In this document: positions 16,341 to 25,139 of the stretch, in pieces | How the letters are laid out: each line of letters begins with the position of its first letter | How positions within the stretch are numbered: position 1 is the stretch's first letter | From: Sneathiella chungangensis | GTDB lineage: Bacteria > Pseudomonadota > Alphaproteobacteria > Sneathiellales > Sneathiellaceae | NCBI RefSeq assembly: GCF_009882935.1 | Contig: NZ_WTVA01000015.1 | Location: 124,001-188,000 of the forward strand | Direction: 5' to 3' | DNA length: 64,000 nt | Notes under the pieces: generated by a model | The model's input: only the letters and a program-made list of their open reading frames with translations | Told to the model about the DNA's origin: nothing | The model's database searches: none | Position numbers and translations under genes: made by a program

Positions 16341-18139
16341 GACTTGACCCCACGGAACGGCGTGACGCGCCCTTCGAAAGAAAACTGGTGATTATAGAGG
16401 TCCGCATAGACCCCTTCTTTTTTTAGCAGCTGGTCGTGTGAACCACTTTCTACGATTTCACCGGCGACCACGACATTTATGGTATCCGCATCCAGAATAG
16501 TGGAAAGCCTGTGAGCGATCACGAGGGAGGTGCGCCCCTTCATCAGCTGTTTCAGCGCCATCTGGATTTTCCGCTCCGATTCCGTATCCAGCGCGGACGT
16601 CGCCTCGTCAAGCAACAGGATCGGGGCATCCTTCAGCATGGCGCGGGCAATCGCGATCCGCTGTTTCTGTCCCCCCGACAACCGCACGCCATGACTTCCG
16701 ACAAGCGTCTCATATCCATTGGGCAGGGCCGAGACAAAATCATGCACCGCCGCCGACTTCGCCGCGGAGATAATTTCTTCATCCGTCGCATCGTCGCGGC
16801 CATAGGCGATATTCACCTTGATCGTATCGTCGAATAGGAAGACATCCTGACTGACGAGCGCAATTTTCTGGCGGAGCGACGCCATTGTCACATCCCGGAC
16901 GTTCTGCCCGTCGACCATGATTTCTCCGCTATCGACATCATAGAAGCGCGGGATGAGGTTGAGAATTGTCGATTTGCCGCCCCCCGACGGACCGACCAGC
17001 GCGACCCGCTTGCCGGCCTCCAGTTTGAGCGATATTCCCCGCAGCACGACTTCTTCCGGATGATAGGAGAACTTCACGTCGCGGAATTCGACCTCCCCCC
17101 GATGGAACTCAAGGGGCGTTGCCTCCGGTTTATCGACGACATTATGCTCGATATCCAACAGCGCAAAGATCCGTTGCGCCGCGGCAAGGCCCGTCTGCAT
17201 GCGCGGGAACAGCTTGGCGACACTCTTGATCGGCTGGTAGGCGAGCATGATCGCCGTAATAAAGGCGAAGAAAGTACCCGGCGTCGTCGTGCCGTCGATA
17301 ACGTTGCTGGCCCCATAAAAAATCACACCGGCGATCAGGAACCCGGCCAATGTCTCGACAATCGGGCTGCTGGAGGCCTCGATACGCGCCGCCTTGAACT
17401 GCGTCTTGAAACGGTCTTCAATGACGCCATCGCCCTGGCGCACCGCTTGATTTTCGCGATCGTACGCCTTGACCACGCGGATACCATGGAAATTTTCCTC
17501 AAGGAAGGCGCTGAAGTCCGCTGTCTGCTCGAGAACCTTGCTCGATGCCTTGCGCGACCTTTTGCCCAGCTGGCGGATCGCCAGGGCGCCGGGCGGCAAC
17601 GCAATGAGCGTGAACAACGCCATCTGCCAGTCATAATAAAAGAGGGACGCGATAAGGAAAATCGCCGTCAGACTGTCCTTGGTCAACACCACCAGGGTCT
17701 GGGTGGCGACGGTTTTCAGATAATTGGTATCAAAGACAAAGCGCGAGATCAGATTGCCGGTCGAGTTGTCATGAAACCAGGCAAGGTCCGCGAAGACCAG
17801 TTTCTTGAACAGCTTTTTCTGAATATCCGAAACGACCCGGTTCCCGATCCAGTCCATGACAATCGTCTGCCCGTAAGTCGCGAAACCACGGGCGGCGAAA
17901 ATTCCGATAACGGCTATGGTCGTGTAGAAAACAAATTCCGGATTCTTGTCGAAAAACACTTCATCGATGATCGGCTTCATCACAAAGGCGGTTGCCGTCG
18001 CCGTCAGCGCGCTCACGATCATGAAGAAAATGGCAAGAAACAGCCGCCATTTATAATGCGACACATAGTCCCGCACCAACCGGCCATATAATGCGAAGGT
18101 CGCCGTTGTCGGCGGTAATTCGTGATTCGGTTTGGTCAA
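16337..18139 (-). CDS. msbA: ABC transporter, MsbA-type lipid flippase
   Basis: 600-residue half-transporter with an N-terminal membrane domain (six helices, about 25-330) and a C-terminal ATPase. Walker A GPSGGGKST is near residue 385, signature LSGGQKQRIAIARAML near 490 and Walker B ILLLDEATSALD near 515, with the switch histidine in VIAHRLSTI. Length and layout match MsbA, which flips lipid A-core to the periplasmic leaflet; a multidrug role cannot be excluded. The convergent GT9 gene supports the lipopolysaccharide assignment. Confidence 0.85.
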   Translation of the reverse strand: MTKPNHELPPTTATFALYGRLVRDYVSHYKWRLFLAIFFMIVSALTATATAFVMKPIIDEVFFDKNPEFVFYTTIAVIGIFAARGFATYGQTIVMDWIGNRVVSDIQKKLFKKLVFADLAWFHDNSTGNLISRFVFDTNYLKTVATQTLVVLTKDSLTAIFLIASLFYYDWQMALFTLIALPPGALAIRQLGKRSRKASSKVLEQTADFSAFLEENFHGIRVVKAYDRENQAVRQGDGVIEDRFKTQFKAARIEASSSPIVETLAGFLIAGVIFYGASNVIDGTTTPGTFFAFITAIMLAYQPIKSVAKLFPRMQTGLAAAQRIFALLDIEHNVVDKPEATPLEFHRGEVEFRDVKFSYHPEEVVLRGISLKLEAGKRVALVGPSGGGKSTILNLIPRFYDVDSGEIMVDGQNVRDVTMASLRQKIALVSQDVFLFDDTIKVNIAYGRDDATDEEIISAAKSAAVHDFVSALPNGYETLVGSHGVRLSGGQKQRIAIARAMLKDAPILLLDEATSALDTESERKIQMALKQLMKGRTSLVIAHRLSTILDADTINVVVAGEIVESGSHDQLLKKEGVYADLYNHQFSFEGRVTPFRGVKS

Positions 18140-18314
18140 TTATCTGTCCAGCTTCACCGTTTCAAACAGCCCAACCGCTATCATAGGTCCCTGCCGGGAA
18201 ATAGATAAAACGGTCCTTTTTTCATAATATCGCAACAAACAAGGGCTGAGATACAACAGTCGGGTACCGGCAAACCGACATGGTGCCGGCTTTTCCATAA
18301 ATCTAAAATTTTTT

Positions 18315-18344
18315 ATTGCGAATGATTATGAGTTTCACTATTAG
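18315..18344 (+). promoter_or_regulatory. Promoter-like repeat 1 with Fur-box-like spacer
   Basis: TTGCGA (18316-18321), a 17-base spacer and TATTAG (18339-18344), resembling a -35/-10 pair. GCGAATGATTATGAG at 18318-18332 resembles half of a Fur box. The same end blocks recur 35 bases downstream (18350-18379). Located 49-78 bases before the iron-operon start. Confidence 0.5.
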
Positions 18345-18349
18345 TCCAA

Positions 18350-18379
18350 ATTGCGAATAAAAATCAAACTCACTATTAG
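18350..18379 (+). promoter_or_regulatory. Promoter-like repeat 2 ahead of iron operon
   Basis: Second copy of the repeat at 18315-18344: TTGCGA (18351-18356), 17 bases, TATTAG (18374-18379). The end blocks ATTGCGAAT and CACTATTAG are identical in both copies while the middle has diverged (23 of 30 bases agree overall). If used as a promoter its start point would lie only a few bases before the ATG at 18393. Confidence 0.45.
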
Positions 18380-18392
18380 AAAGTCAGAGTAG

Positions 18393-19475
18393 ATGGTACG
18401 TTACCGCTCAATGTCAACGCAGCTGGCGCTTGCACTTGTTGTTGCGGCACCTTTTTCCCTGATCAGTCCCGGCGCCGTTGCGGGGGAAAATCAATATCCG
18501 ACGATCACGGGAGAGCTTTTGATCGAGATCGAGAATGACTGGACATACCGGTCTGACGATCCCGCAGCAGAGATCAATGACCTGTATCCAACCGTCGTTC
18601 TCGGCACCAGCGTCGGCCTCAACGAGCATTTCTCGTTGAATTTCGAGGCGACGATGGAACCGGTGGAGGATCCGACAGGCGATCGGGCATTCGAGGATCT
18701 GGGCGGATATCTCAACATCATCACGGCAAATTACGACGGCGAGACATTTTCGGCTTTTGCCGGAAAATTCACCCCGAACTTCGGCATCGCCTGGGAAATC
18801 GCGCCGGGCATCTTTGGCACCAACCTCAACGAAGATTATGAACTGGCCGAGATGATCGGTTTCGGCGGCGGATTTAATTTCGAAGCCGCAGGCGTGCATA
18901 GGATTTCCGCCAGTACATTCTTCCAGGACACGACATTTCTAAGTAATTCCGTCGGCACCAAGCGCGGACCGGTGCGGCTGTCCGATGGCGGCCCCGCAAA
19001 TACGGAGGATTTCTCGTCTTTCGCCGTCGCCCTTGACGGTGAGTTCCAGCGACTGGCGGGATTTCGCTATCACACGGCCTTTTCGTCCCTTGGTGAAGGT
19101 GAGGGAAGCGATGCCCGGCAACTCGGTTATGCCATCGGCGCGGAATATGCCTTCAACATCGGAGACGACCTGACGATTTCACCGATGACGGAGTTTGTCT
19201 ATTTTGACAACTACGGCGGCACCGACGGAGATACGGCGAAATACATCACCGCCGGAATTGCCCTGAACTTCCAGAATTGGGTTGCCTCCACAACCTATCA
19301 ACGCCGGGATACCAAGCTGGCCGGACTTTCCAGCGATGACCATGTCGTCGATTTTACAATCGGTTATGACTTTGACATGGGCCTTGGTGTCGCCGCCGCC
19401 TGGCGCGGGGCGGAAGAAGATGGCGTCCAGTCAGAGGGGCTTGGCCTCCTGCTTTCCTACGCCGTCGATTTTTAA
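18393..19475 (+). CDS. Outer-membrane beta-barrel protein of an iron-type operon
   Basis: 360 residues, no family I can name. A signal peptide (basic VRYRS, then LALALVVAAPFSLISPGAVAG) is followed by alternating polar and hydrophobic strands, many ending in aromatic residues, and the chain closes with LLSYAVDF; a terminal phenylalanine is the usual outer-membrane insertion signal. Repeated short strands and about 16 barrel-like segments suggest a porin-like channel. An alternative ATG at 18411 removes the basic residues, so 18393 is preferred. It is 15 bases upstream of an imelysin gene, so iron or heme passage is a reasonable guess only. Confidence 0.65.
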   Translation: MVRYRSMSTQLALALVVAAPFSLISPGAVAGENQYPTITGELLIEIENDWTYRSDDPAAEINDLYPTVVLGTSVGLNEHFSLNFEATMEPVEDPTGDRAFEDLGGYLNIITANYDGETFSAFAGKFTPNFGIAWEIAPGIFGTNLNEDYELAEMIGFGGGFNFEAAGVHRISASTFFQDTTFLSNSVGTKRGPVRLSDGGPANTEDFSSFAVALDGEFQRLAGFRYHTAFSSLGEGEGSDARQLGYAIGAEYAFNIGDDLTISPMTEFVYFDNYGGTDGDTAKYITAGIALNFQNWVASTTYQRRDTKLAGLSSDDHVVDFTIGYDFDMGLGVAAAWRGAEEDGVQSEGLGLLLSYAVDF

Positions 19476-19490
19476 TAAATGAGGAATACA

Positions 19491-20720
19491 ATGAAAAAAA
19501 TCAGCCTTTTTATGAGCGCTTCCTGCATTGCGCTTGCCGCCGTTTCCCTGGCGGATGCCTCACAAACCGATCCGGTGCGTAATATTTCAAGCTATGCGCT
19601 TGATAAGGAATCGGCGGGCTATGTCCCCGAATATGATGCCTATCCGGTCATCGCCAATTATGCCCATCTGGTCGCCGCGACCTATCAGCAGGCTCTGATG
19701 GACGCCAAGGATCTACAATCTGCGATCGATGCTCTCCTGGAAAAACCGTCCGAGGAAACGATGAATGCCGCCCGCAACGCCTGGATCAATGCGCGGACCA
19801 GCTATCTTCAGACAGAGGCTTTTCGCTTCTATGAAGGCCCCATCGATTTCGTGGATGAAAAAGCCGGGACGGAAGGACCGGAAGGGCGGCTGAATGCCTG
19901 GCCCATGAACGAAGGGTTCATCGATTACGTCGACGGCAATCCCGATGCCGGTATTATCAACGACACCTCCATCGAGATCACAGCGGATCTCATTCGCGAA
20001 AAAGATCAGGTGGAAGACGAAGCCGATGTCACCACCGGGTATCACGCCATAGAATTCCTGCTGTGGGGCCAGGACATGAGCAACGCCGGTCCCGGCAACC
20101 GGCCCTATACGGATTATCTGGCGGGCAAGGGAAACAACGACCGGCGCCGGCTCTATCTGAAAACCGTCACGGAAATGCTGGTGACCGATCTCGATGGTCT
20201 GGTCACGGCCTGGGATGTCAGTTACCCCGACAGCTATGCCGTAAAATTCAAGGAATATTCCGACCGCGAGGCGCTCGGGCGGATACTCACCTCCTTGGCG
20301 ACACTGAGCGAATTCGAGCTCGCGCTTGAACGGATCGCCACCGGTCTCGACAGTGGCGATCAGGAAGACGAGCAATCCTGTTTTTCCGACAACACCCTCA
20401 ATGACGTCATCTATGACCAGCGGGGCATCCGGAATGTCTATTTCGGCAGCTACGGCAACGTCAGCGGACCCGGAATTGACAGCCTTGTCGGCCGCCTCGC
20501 GCCGGATCTGAACAGCCGGATGATCGCCGCGCTCAACCGGACCGACGCCGCCATCGCCAATCTCAACTACCCCTATGACACCATCCTCGCATCGGCGCCC
20601 AACAGCCGCGCGCGAGAAGAGGCGGAAGCCGTTATTTCGGCGCTTCAGGCGCAATCCGATGTCCTCAAGGACATCGGCAAGCTGCTCGGCGTCAAGGTGA
20701 TCGTGCCGACGGGCGGCTGA
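19491..20720 (+). CDS. Imelysin (peptidase M75/IrpA-like) periplasmic protein
   Basis: 409 residues with a signal peptide (KKISLFMSASCIALAAVSLADA). The imelysin GxHxxE signature appears as GYHAIEFLLWGQD (His185, Glu188), and WINARTSYLQTEAFRFYEGPID matches the N-terminal helical half. Imelysins such as IrpA and EfeO-type proteins act in iron uptake and bind metal in the periplasm; protease activity is doubtful. The ATG at 19491 is preceded by GAGGA, and an earlier ATG at 19479 overlaps that site. It is flanked by a barrel protein and a di-heme oxidoreductase in one apparent operon. Confidence 0.92.
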   Translation: MKKISLFMSASCIALAAVSLADASQTDPVRNISSYALDKESAGYVPEYDAYPVIANYAHLVAATYQQALMDAKDLQSAIDALLEKPSEETMNAARNAWINARTSYLQTEAFRFYEGPIDFVDEKAGTEGPEGRLNAWPMNEGFIDYVDGNPDAGIINDTSIEITADLIREKDQVEDEADVTTGYHAIEFLLWGQDMSNAGPGNRPYTDYLAGKGNNDRRRLYLKTVTEMLVTDLDGLVTAWDVSYPDSYAVKFKEYSDREALGRILTSLATLSEFELALERIATGLDSGDQEDEQSCFSDNTLNDVIYDQRGIRNVYFGSYGNVSGPGIDSLVGRLAPDLNSRMIAALNRTDAAIANLNYPYDTILASAPNSRAREEAEAVISALQAQSDVLKDIGKLLGVKVIVPTGG

Positions 20721-20738
20721 CGCAACAGGAGGCGACCC

Positions 20739-22136
20739 ATGAAACGGGTGCTTTGGATCATCGCGGCGGCGCTGCTGCCTTTACTCTCCCCGGCGCAGGC
20801 GGCCAACACGCCCGGTGATTCCTTTGCGCATATTTCAGATGCCCCCGGTGGCGACACCACGCAACCGACCCGGGGCAAAAACTCGTTTGCCCTGCCCGCC
20901 GCCAACATAAATCGCGAACAGCTGCGGGTTTTCTTCTTTGGCAACAAGCTGTTCAACACCAACTGGGTGATCGCGCCGGCGTCGGTAAAGACGCTCGATG
21001 GGCTCGGCCCTACCTTTAACCGCGTCTCCTGCTCGGGCTGTCATTTGCGCGACGGGCGCGGCCAGCCGCCCGAACATGAGGGCGATGAACTCCTGTCGAT
21101 GCTGATCCGCCTGAGCGTGCCGGGAGAAAATGCGCAGGGCGGGCCGAAATCGCATCCGGTCTATGGCGACCAGTTGAACGATCGCGCCATTCCCTCCGTG
21201 CCGGCGGAGGGCCGCGCCCTCATCAAATATGAAGAAATCGCGGGAAGGTTCGGCGATGGGACGCCCTACTCCCTCGCGCGGCCAAGCTATCACTTTACGG
21301 ATCTTGCCTTCGGCCCGCTCGGCGATGAGGTCCTGATTTCACCGCGCGTCGCGCCGGCGGTTATCGGGCTTGGCCTTCTCGAAGCCATTTCCGACGCGGA
21401 CCTGCGCGCCCTTGCCGATCCGGAGGACAAGGACGGAGACGGCATATCAGGCCGCCTCAATCATGTCTGGGACGTGACGGACAACAGTAAGCGAATTGGC
21501 CGCTTTGGCTGGAAATCCAATGTCGCCACCCTGCGCCATCAAAATGCGGCGGCCGCGGTGGGCGACATCGGCCTTACCTCGAGCCTGTTCCCGGACCAGA
21601 ACTGCCCGAAAGCACAGACGGCCTGCGCCGCCGCGCCGCTCGGCAATTCGCCGGAACTCAGCGATACGTTTCTTGACAAGCTGACCCTCTATACGCAGGT
21701 GCTGGCTGTCCCGACGCGCCGTGACATCGACAAGCCGGATGTCCTGGCCGGTGAGGAGCTGTTCACCAATATCGGCTGCGCGGCCTGTCATGTGCCAACA
21801 TTTACGACCGGCACGCATCCCACGCTGTCGCTTCTTTCTGATCAGATTATACATCCGTTTACCGATCTGCTGCTTCATGACATGGGCGAGGAACTTGCGG
21901 ACGGGCGTCCGGATTATGAGGCAACCGGCCGCGAATGGCGGACGGCCCCGCTCTGGGGGATCGGCCTTGTGGAAGCGGTCAACAAGCATACCCGCTTTCT
22001 GCATGACGGCCGCGCCCGGTCGATCGAGGAAGCCATTCTCTGGCATGGCGGCGAGGCAGAGAATGCGAAAGAGGCCTACCGCAATCTCACAGCGACGGAG
22101 CGCCGGCAAATTCTCGCGTTTCTCAATTCGCTATAG
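20739..22136 (+). CDS. Di-heme c-type oxidoreductase (DUF1111/DHOR)
   Basis: 465-residue periplasmic protein with a signal peptide (VLWIIAAALLPLLSPAQA) and two CxxCH heme sites: CSGCH at residue 98 and CAACH at residue 347. The second lies in a thiol-oxidoreductase-like region with a C-terminal HDGRARSIEEAILWHGGEA typical of the MauG/CcpA-related di-heme group. It probably carries electrons or acts as a peroxidase in the periplasm. Genes of this family often sit next to imelysins in iron-regulated operons, as here, 18 bases downstream. No inner-membrane iron permease is visible nearby. Confidence 0.9.
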   Translation: MKRVLWIIAAALLPLLSPAQAANTPGDSFAHISDAPGGDTTQPTRGKNSFALPAANINREQLRVFFFGNKLFNTNWVIAPASVKTLDGLGPTFNRVSCSGCHLRDGRGQPPEHEGDELLSMLIRLSVPGENAQGGPKSHPVYGDQLNDRAIPSVPAEGRALIKYEEIAGRFGDGTPYSLARPSYHFTDLAFGPLGDEVLISPRVAPAVIGLGLLEAISDADLRALADPEDKDGDGISGRLNHVWDVTDNSKRIGRFGWKSNVATLRHQNAAAAVGDIGLTSSLFPDQNCPKAQTACAAAPLGNSPELSDTFLDKLTLYTQVLAVPTRRDIDKPDVLAGEELFTNIGCAACHVPTFTTGTHPTLSLLSDQIIHPFTDLLLHDMGEELADGRPDYEATGREWRTAPLWGIGLVEAVNKHTRFLHDGRARSIEEAILWHGGEAENAKEAYRNLTATERRQILAFLNSL

Positions 22137-22140
22137 TTTC

Positions 22141-23319
22141 CTAGTTGTCCTCCCGCGGCAAATGGTCTGCGCGGCGCACGCGTATCCACAGGATGACGGC
22201 AAGCAAAAGGCCAACGCCGGATAAGAATGCCATAAAAAAGAAGCTGTACGATCCGTCCAGCTGATGCAGCCAGCCCGCCGCGATGGTGAATATCCCGAAG
22301 AAAATACCCATGGCGAGCGTATCATAAATCCCCTGCGCCGAGGCGGCGATTGCGGGCGGGACACGCTTGCCGATAAAGCCGATGAACGACATATAGAGCA
22401 GCGCAAAGGTAAGCGCGTGAAGTGTTTGCGCCAATCCGATAACAACCGGTGAGACGCTGGTCGCCAATAGCAGCCACCGTACCATGCCCCCAAGAGCGCA
22501 GACCGCTATCATCGGCGTCGCTCCGAAACGGCCGATCAGGCGCCCCGATATGGCAAACATGCCGATTTCCGCGATCACCCCGATCACCCAGAAAATGGTG
22601 ATTTCCGCATTGCTGTAGCCGAGATTGGCCCAATGGATGGCGCTGAAACCATACAGACCGGCATGGGTCGACAGCAGAAGGGAAACGGTCACGACGAACA
22701 GCGGGAAATTGGGCAGGGAAAGCGGCTTGAAAAATGGAACCTTTCCCGGGTCCGGCTGCGTGCGGATCGCCGGCAGCATGAAGGCCGCAAACACCAGGAA
22801 CACCGCCGTCAGCAGCATCGCCACATATATCGCATCAATTCCCTGACTATCCGCCGCCCGCCCGACAAGGATGGAAAAGACAATAAAACTGAGCGATCCC
22901 CAGAGCCGGGCCTTGCCAAAATCGACCCCGACCGTTTGCTGGGCGCGCAAGGTCAATCCATCGGAAAGCGGAACGGCGGACGACAGCGCCGCGCCGGCCG
23001 CGCCCCATATCAACGCATAGAGAAGCCATCCACTGACATTCGGCAAGGCGGCCAGCGCCGCAACCACGAAAATGGAAAGGGTGATCAGGATGGTTTTCCG
23101 GTTACCTGTGGCGTCGGCAATCCAGGATGTCATGGGTACGAACAGAAGCTTTCCCCAATAGGCGGCGCCCATCACCAAGCCGACATATTCGACCGACACA
23201 TGATATTCCAGCCAGCGAGGCCAGAGCGGTATGGCGATCCCGTACATGGAAAAGAACGCAATATAGAAAAGCGACATGCGAAGATATGCGGATCGCTTCG
23301 AATAGCCAACATTAACCAT
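22141..23319 (-). CDS. MFS transporter, HcaT-like (phenylpropionate permease group)
   Basis: About 392 residues with twelve hydrophobic helices. The N-terminal SLFYIAFFSMYGIAIPLWPRWLE and the following GLVMGAAYWGKLLFVPMTSW resemble the MFS_1-like group that includes HcaT. The likely start is the ATG at 23319; an ATG at 23364 would add 15 residues and neither has a strong ribosome site. Its stop is 4 bases from that of the di-heme oxidoreductase on the other strand. Substrate unknown; an aromatic acid or nucleoside would fit relatives. Confidence 0.78.
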   Translation of the reverse strand: MVNVGYSKRSAYLRMSLFYIAFFSMYGIAIPLWPRWLEYHVSVEYVGLVMGAAYWGKLLFVPMTSWIADATGNRKTILITLSIFVVAALAALPNVSGWLLYALIWGAAGAALSSAVPLSDGLTLRAQQTVGVDFGKARLWGSLSFIVFSILVGRAADSQGIDAIYVAMLLTAVFLVFAAFMLPAIRTQPDPGKVPFFKPLSLPNFPLFVVTVSLLLSTHAGLYGFSAIHWANLGYSNAEITIFWVIGVIAEIGMFAISGRLIGRFGATPMIAVCALGGMVRWLLLATSVSPVVIGLAQTLHALTFALLYMSFIGFIGKRVPPAIAASAQGIYDTLAMGIFFGIFTIAAGWLHQLDGSYSFFFMAFLSGVGLLLAVILWIRVRRADHLPREDN

Positions 23320-23426
23320 ATACCGATAACCCGCAAAAACAGCAGAGCCATACTCATACCCCATAGAACGGCAAGGTCAAAAGCGGAATTACCCTTACTT
23401 CGGGTTCATTGTGACATTCCTTTCAT

Positions 23427-23448
23427 AAATGTGACGGACATCACTTAC
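23427..23448 (+). promoter_or_regulatory. CRP/FNR-family binding site upstream of nitroreductase gene
   Basis: AAATGTGA-CGGACA-TCACTTAC, close to the CRP consensus TGTGA-N6-TCACA with one mismatch in the second half-site. A -10-like TATTAT lies at 23462-23467. The centre would then be about 37-41 bases before the start point, suiting activation. Confidence 0.5.
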
Positions 23449-23505
23449 ATTCCTTAGAATATATTATACGCTATGGAGAAATTAACGGATAAGGGAGACA
23501 TAACC

Positions 23506-24660
23506 ATGAACCGGCGCAAATTTATCAAGACGATGGGCGGAAGCGGAATCATCCTCGCAGCCTCCGGCTTTACATTGACGGGATGCGATGAAATGCCGGA
23601 GAGCGCCATCGCCCCCTGGAACGGGCCGGCAGAGGGCCTTCCCGATCGCGAATGGATGCTCAGCCACGCCATTCTGGCCCCCAATCCGCATAATCGGCAG
23701 CCCTGGCTCGTCGATCTGTCAAAGCCGGACGAGATAACCCTTTTTGTCGATGCGGAAAGGCTGCTCCCGCACACCGATCCTTTCGGACGGCAGGTGCTGA
23801 TCGGTCAGGGCACCTTTCTGGAACTTCTTGATATCGCCGCCCGGGAAAAAGGATATGAAGCCACCATCACGCTGTTTCCGGACGGAGAACCGGCGCCGCA
23901 AAGCCTCGAGATTGCTTCACTGCCTGTTGCGCGAATAGAGCTCGTGAAAAATTCACGCATAAGAAAAGATCCGCTGTTCGCCGAAATCCTGAACCGTCGG
24001 TCGAACAAGGAACCCTATGAGGAAAAATACCTCAGCGATGATCACAGGGCGTGGCTGGAAAATGCGCCGCTTATGGACGGACAATTCGCGGGTTTCGCGA
24101 CGGAAGAAAAGTCGGTCGCCCCGCTGCGCGAATTTGCACGCCTTGCGGTGCTCAAGGAGATTGAAACGCCGCGCACGCTTCTCGAAAGTGTTGAACTATT
24201 GCGGATTGGCGCCGAGGAAATTGCGCAAAATCCGGATGGGATCGATCTTAACGGGCCGCTTTTCTGGTGGCTCAAGAGATTCGGTCTGATGACAAGAGAA
24301 AAGTCAATGACCCCGGGGACAATCGCCTATAAAGGTGGCATCGATTACGCCATGGGCTGGGTCGACGGCACCTATAGCATGGGCTGGCTTGCAACCGCGG
24401 AGAATTTCAGAAGCGCCCAGGTGAACACCGGCAGAACCTATGTCCGCCTCAATCTGATGGCCGCAAAGGCGGGAATTGCGATGCATCCCGTCAGCCAAGT
24501 CCTGCAGGAATATCCGGAAATGCACGATATTCAGGCGGCGTTCCTCGATCATTTGGGGATTACCGCCCCGCAAACGGTGCAGATGTTCTACCGGCTGGGA
24601 TATAATTCCGTCGTTTCTCCCTCGCCGCGCCGCAAAATGCCTGATATACTTATCGGATGA
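23506..24660 (+). CDS. Exported nitroreductase-family lipoprotein (Acg-like)
   Basis: 384 residues. The N-terminus combines a twin-arginine motif (NRRKFIK, residues 2-8) with a lipobox TLTGC ending at Cys27, so it is probably exported folded by Tat and lipidated. The body resembles Acg-type FMN-binding nitroreductases: PNPHNRQPWLVDL near residue 65, DPFGRQVLIGQGTFLELLDIAA, and RTYVRLNLMAAKAGIAMHPVSQ near residue 315. Flavin binding and substrate are inferred. The ATG at 23506 has GGGAGA upstream. The MarR gene overlaps its end by four bases. Confidence 0.82.
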   Translation: MNRRKFIKTMGGSGIILAASGFTLTGCDEMPESAIAPWNGPAEGLPDREWMLSHAILAPNPHNRQPWLVDLSKPDEITLFVDAERLLPHTDPFGRQVLIGQGTFLELLDIAAREKGYEATITLFPDGEPAPQSLEIASLPVARIELVKNSRIRKDPLFAEILNRRSNKEPYEEKYLSDDHRAWLENAPLMDGQFAGFATEEKSVAPLREFARLAVLKEIETPRTLLESVELLRIGAEEIAQNPDGIDLNGPLFWWLKRFGLMTREKSMTPGTIAYKGGIDYAMGWVDGTYSMGWLATAENFRSAQVNTGRTYVRLNLMAAKAGIAMHPVSQVLQEYPEMHDIQAAFLDHLGITAPQTVQMFYRLGYNSVVSPSPRRKMPDILIG

Positions 24661-25139
24661 GCGCGCGAAGAGAGAATGAGAAATATGACCGGAAGGAGGA
24701 ACTTCCCTCCTCGGATTTTCGGATCATCAACTGGATCGGCATTATCAGTCAGTTGACCGATACGAAGATGCGGCAGCTTCTTGACGGTACGGACGTGCCG
24801 CCGCCGCAATTTATCCTTCTCAACCATTTCATCCATCATCCCGACGAAGGGAAGACGGTATCCGGGATCGCCTGGGCGATGCAGCAGCCGCAGCCGGGCA
24901 TCACGAAGACGGTTGCCAAGATGCTGGCCAAAGGGTTCCTCCGGGCCGAGGACAATCCAGAGGACGGCCGCTCCAAGATTCTTTATCTCACCGATGCCGG
25001 CATAAAGGCCCATGCGCAAGCGAAAGAGCGGCTGGAACTCGCGCTTGCGGATACCTTTGACGGCTGGCGCGAATGGGAGAAGAAAGATTTCTTCGGATTT
25101 CTCGACCGGCTTAAAGTCTATCTCGACGAGAACCGCTAA
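24657..25139 (+). CDS. MarR-family transcriptional regulator
   Basis: 160 residues. A winged helix-turn-helix is seen at about residues 45-115, including TVSGIAWAMQQPQPGITKTVAKMLAKGFL as recognition region and EDGRSKILYLTDAG as wing. The start overlaps the nitroreductase stop (ATGA at 24657-24660), implying translational coupling and probable control of that operon. MarR proteins usually sense small aromatic ligands. Its stop shares CTAA (25136-25139) with the convergent EamA gene. Confidence 0.9.
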   Translation: MSARRENEKYDRKEELPSSDFRIINWIGIISQLTDTKMRQLLDGTDVPPPQFILLNHFIHHPDEGKTVSGIAWAMQQPQPGITKTVAKMLAKGFLRAEDNPEDGRSKILYLTDAGIKAHAQAKERLELALADTFDGWREWEKKDFFGFLDRLKVYLDENR

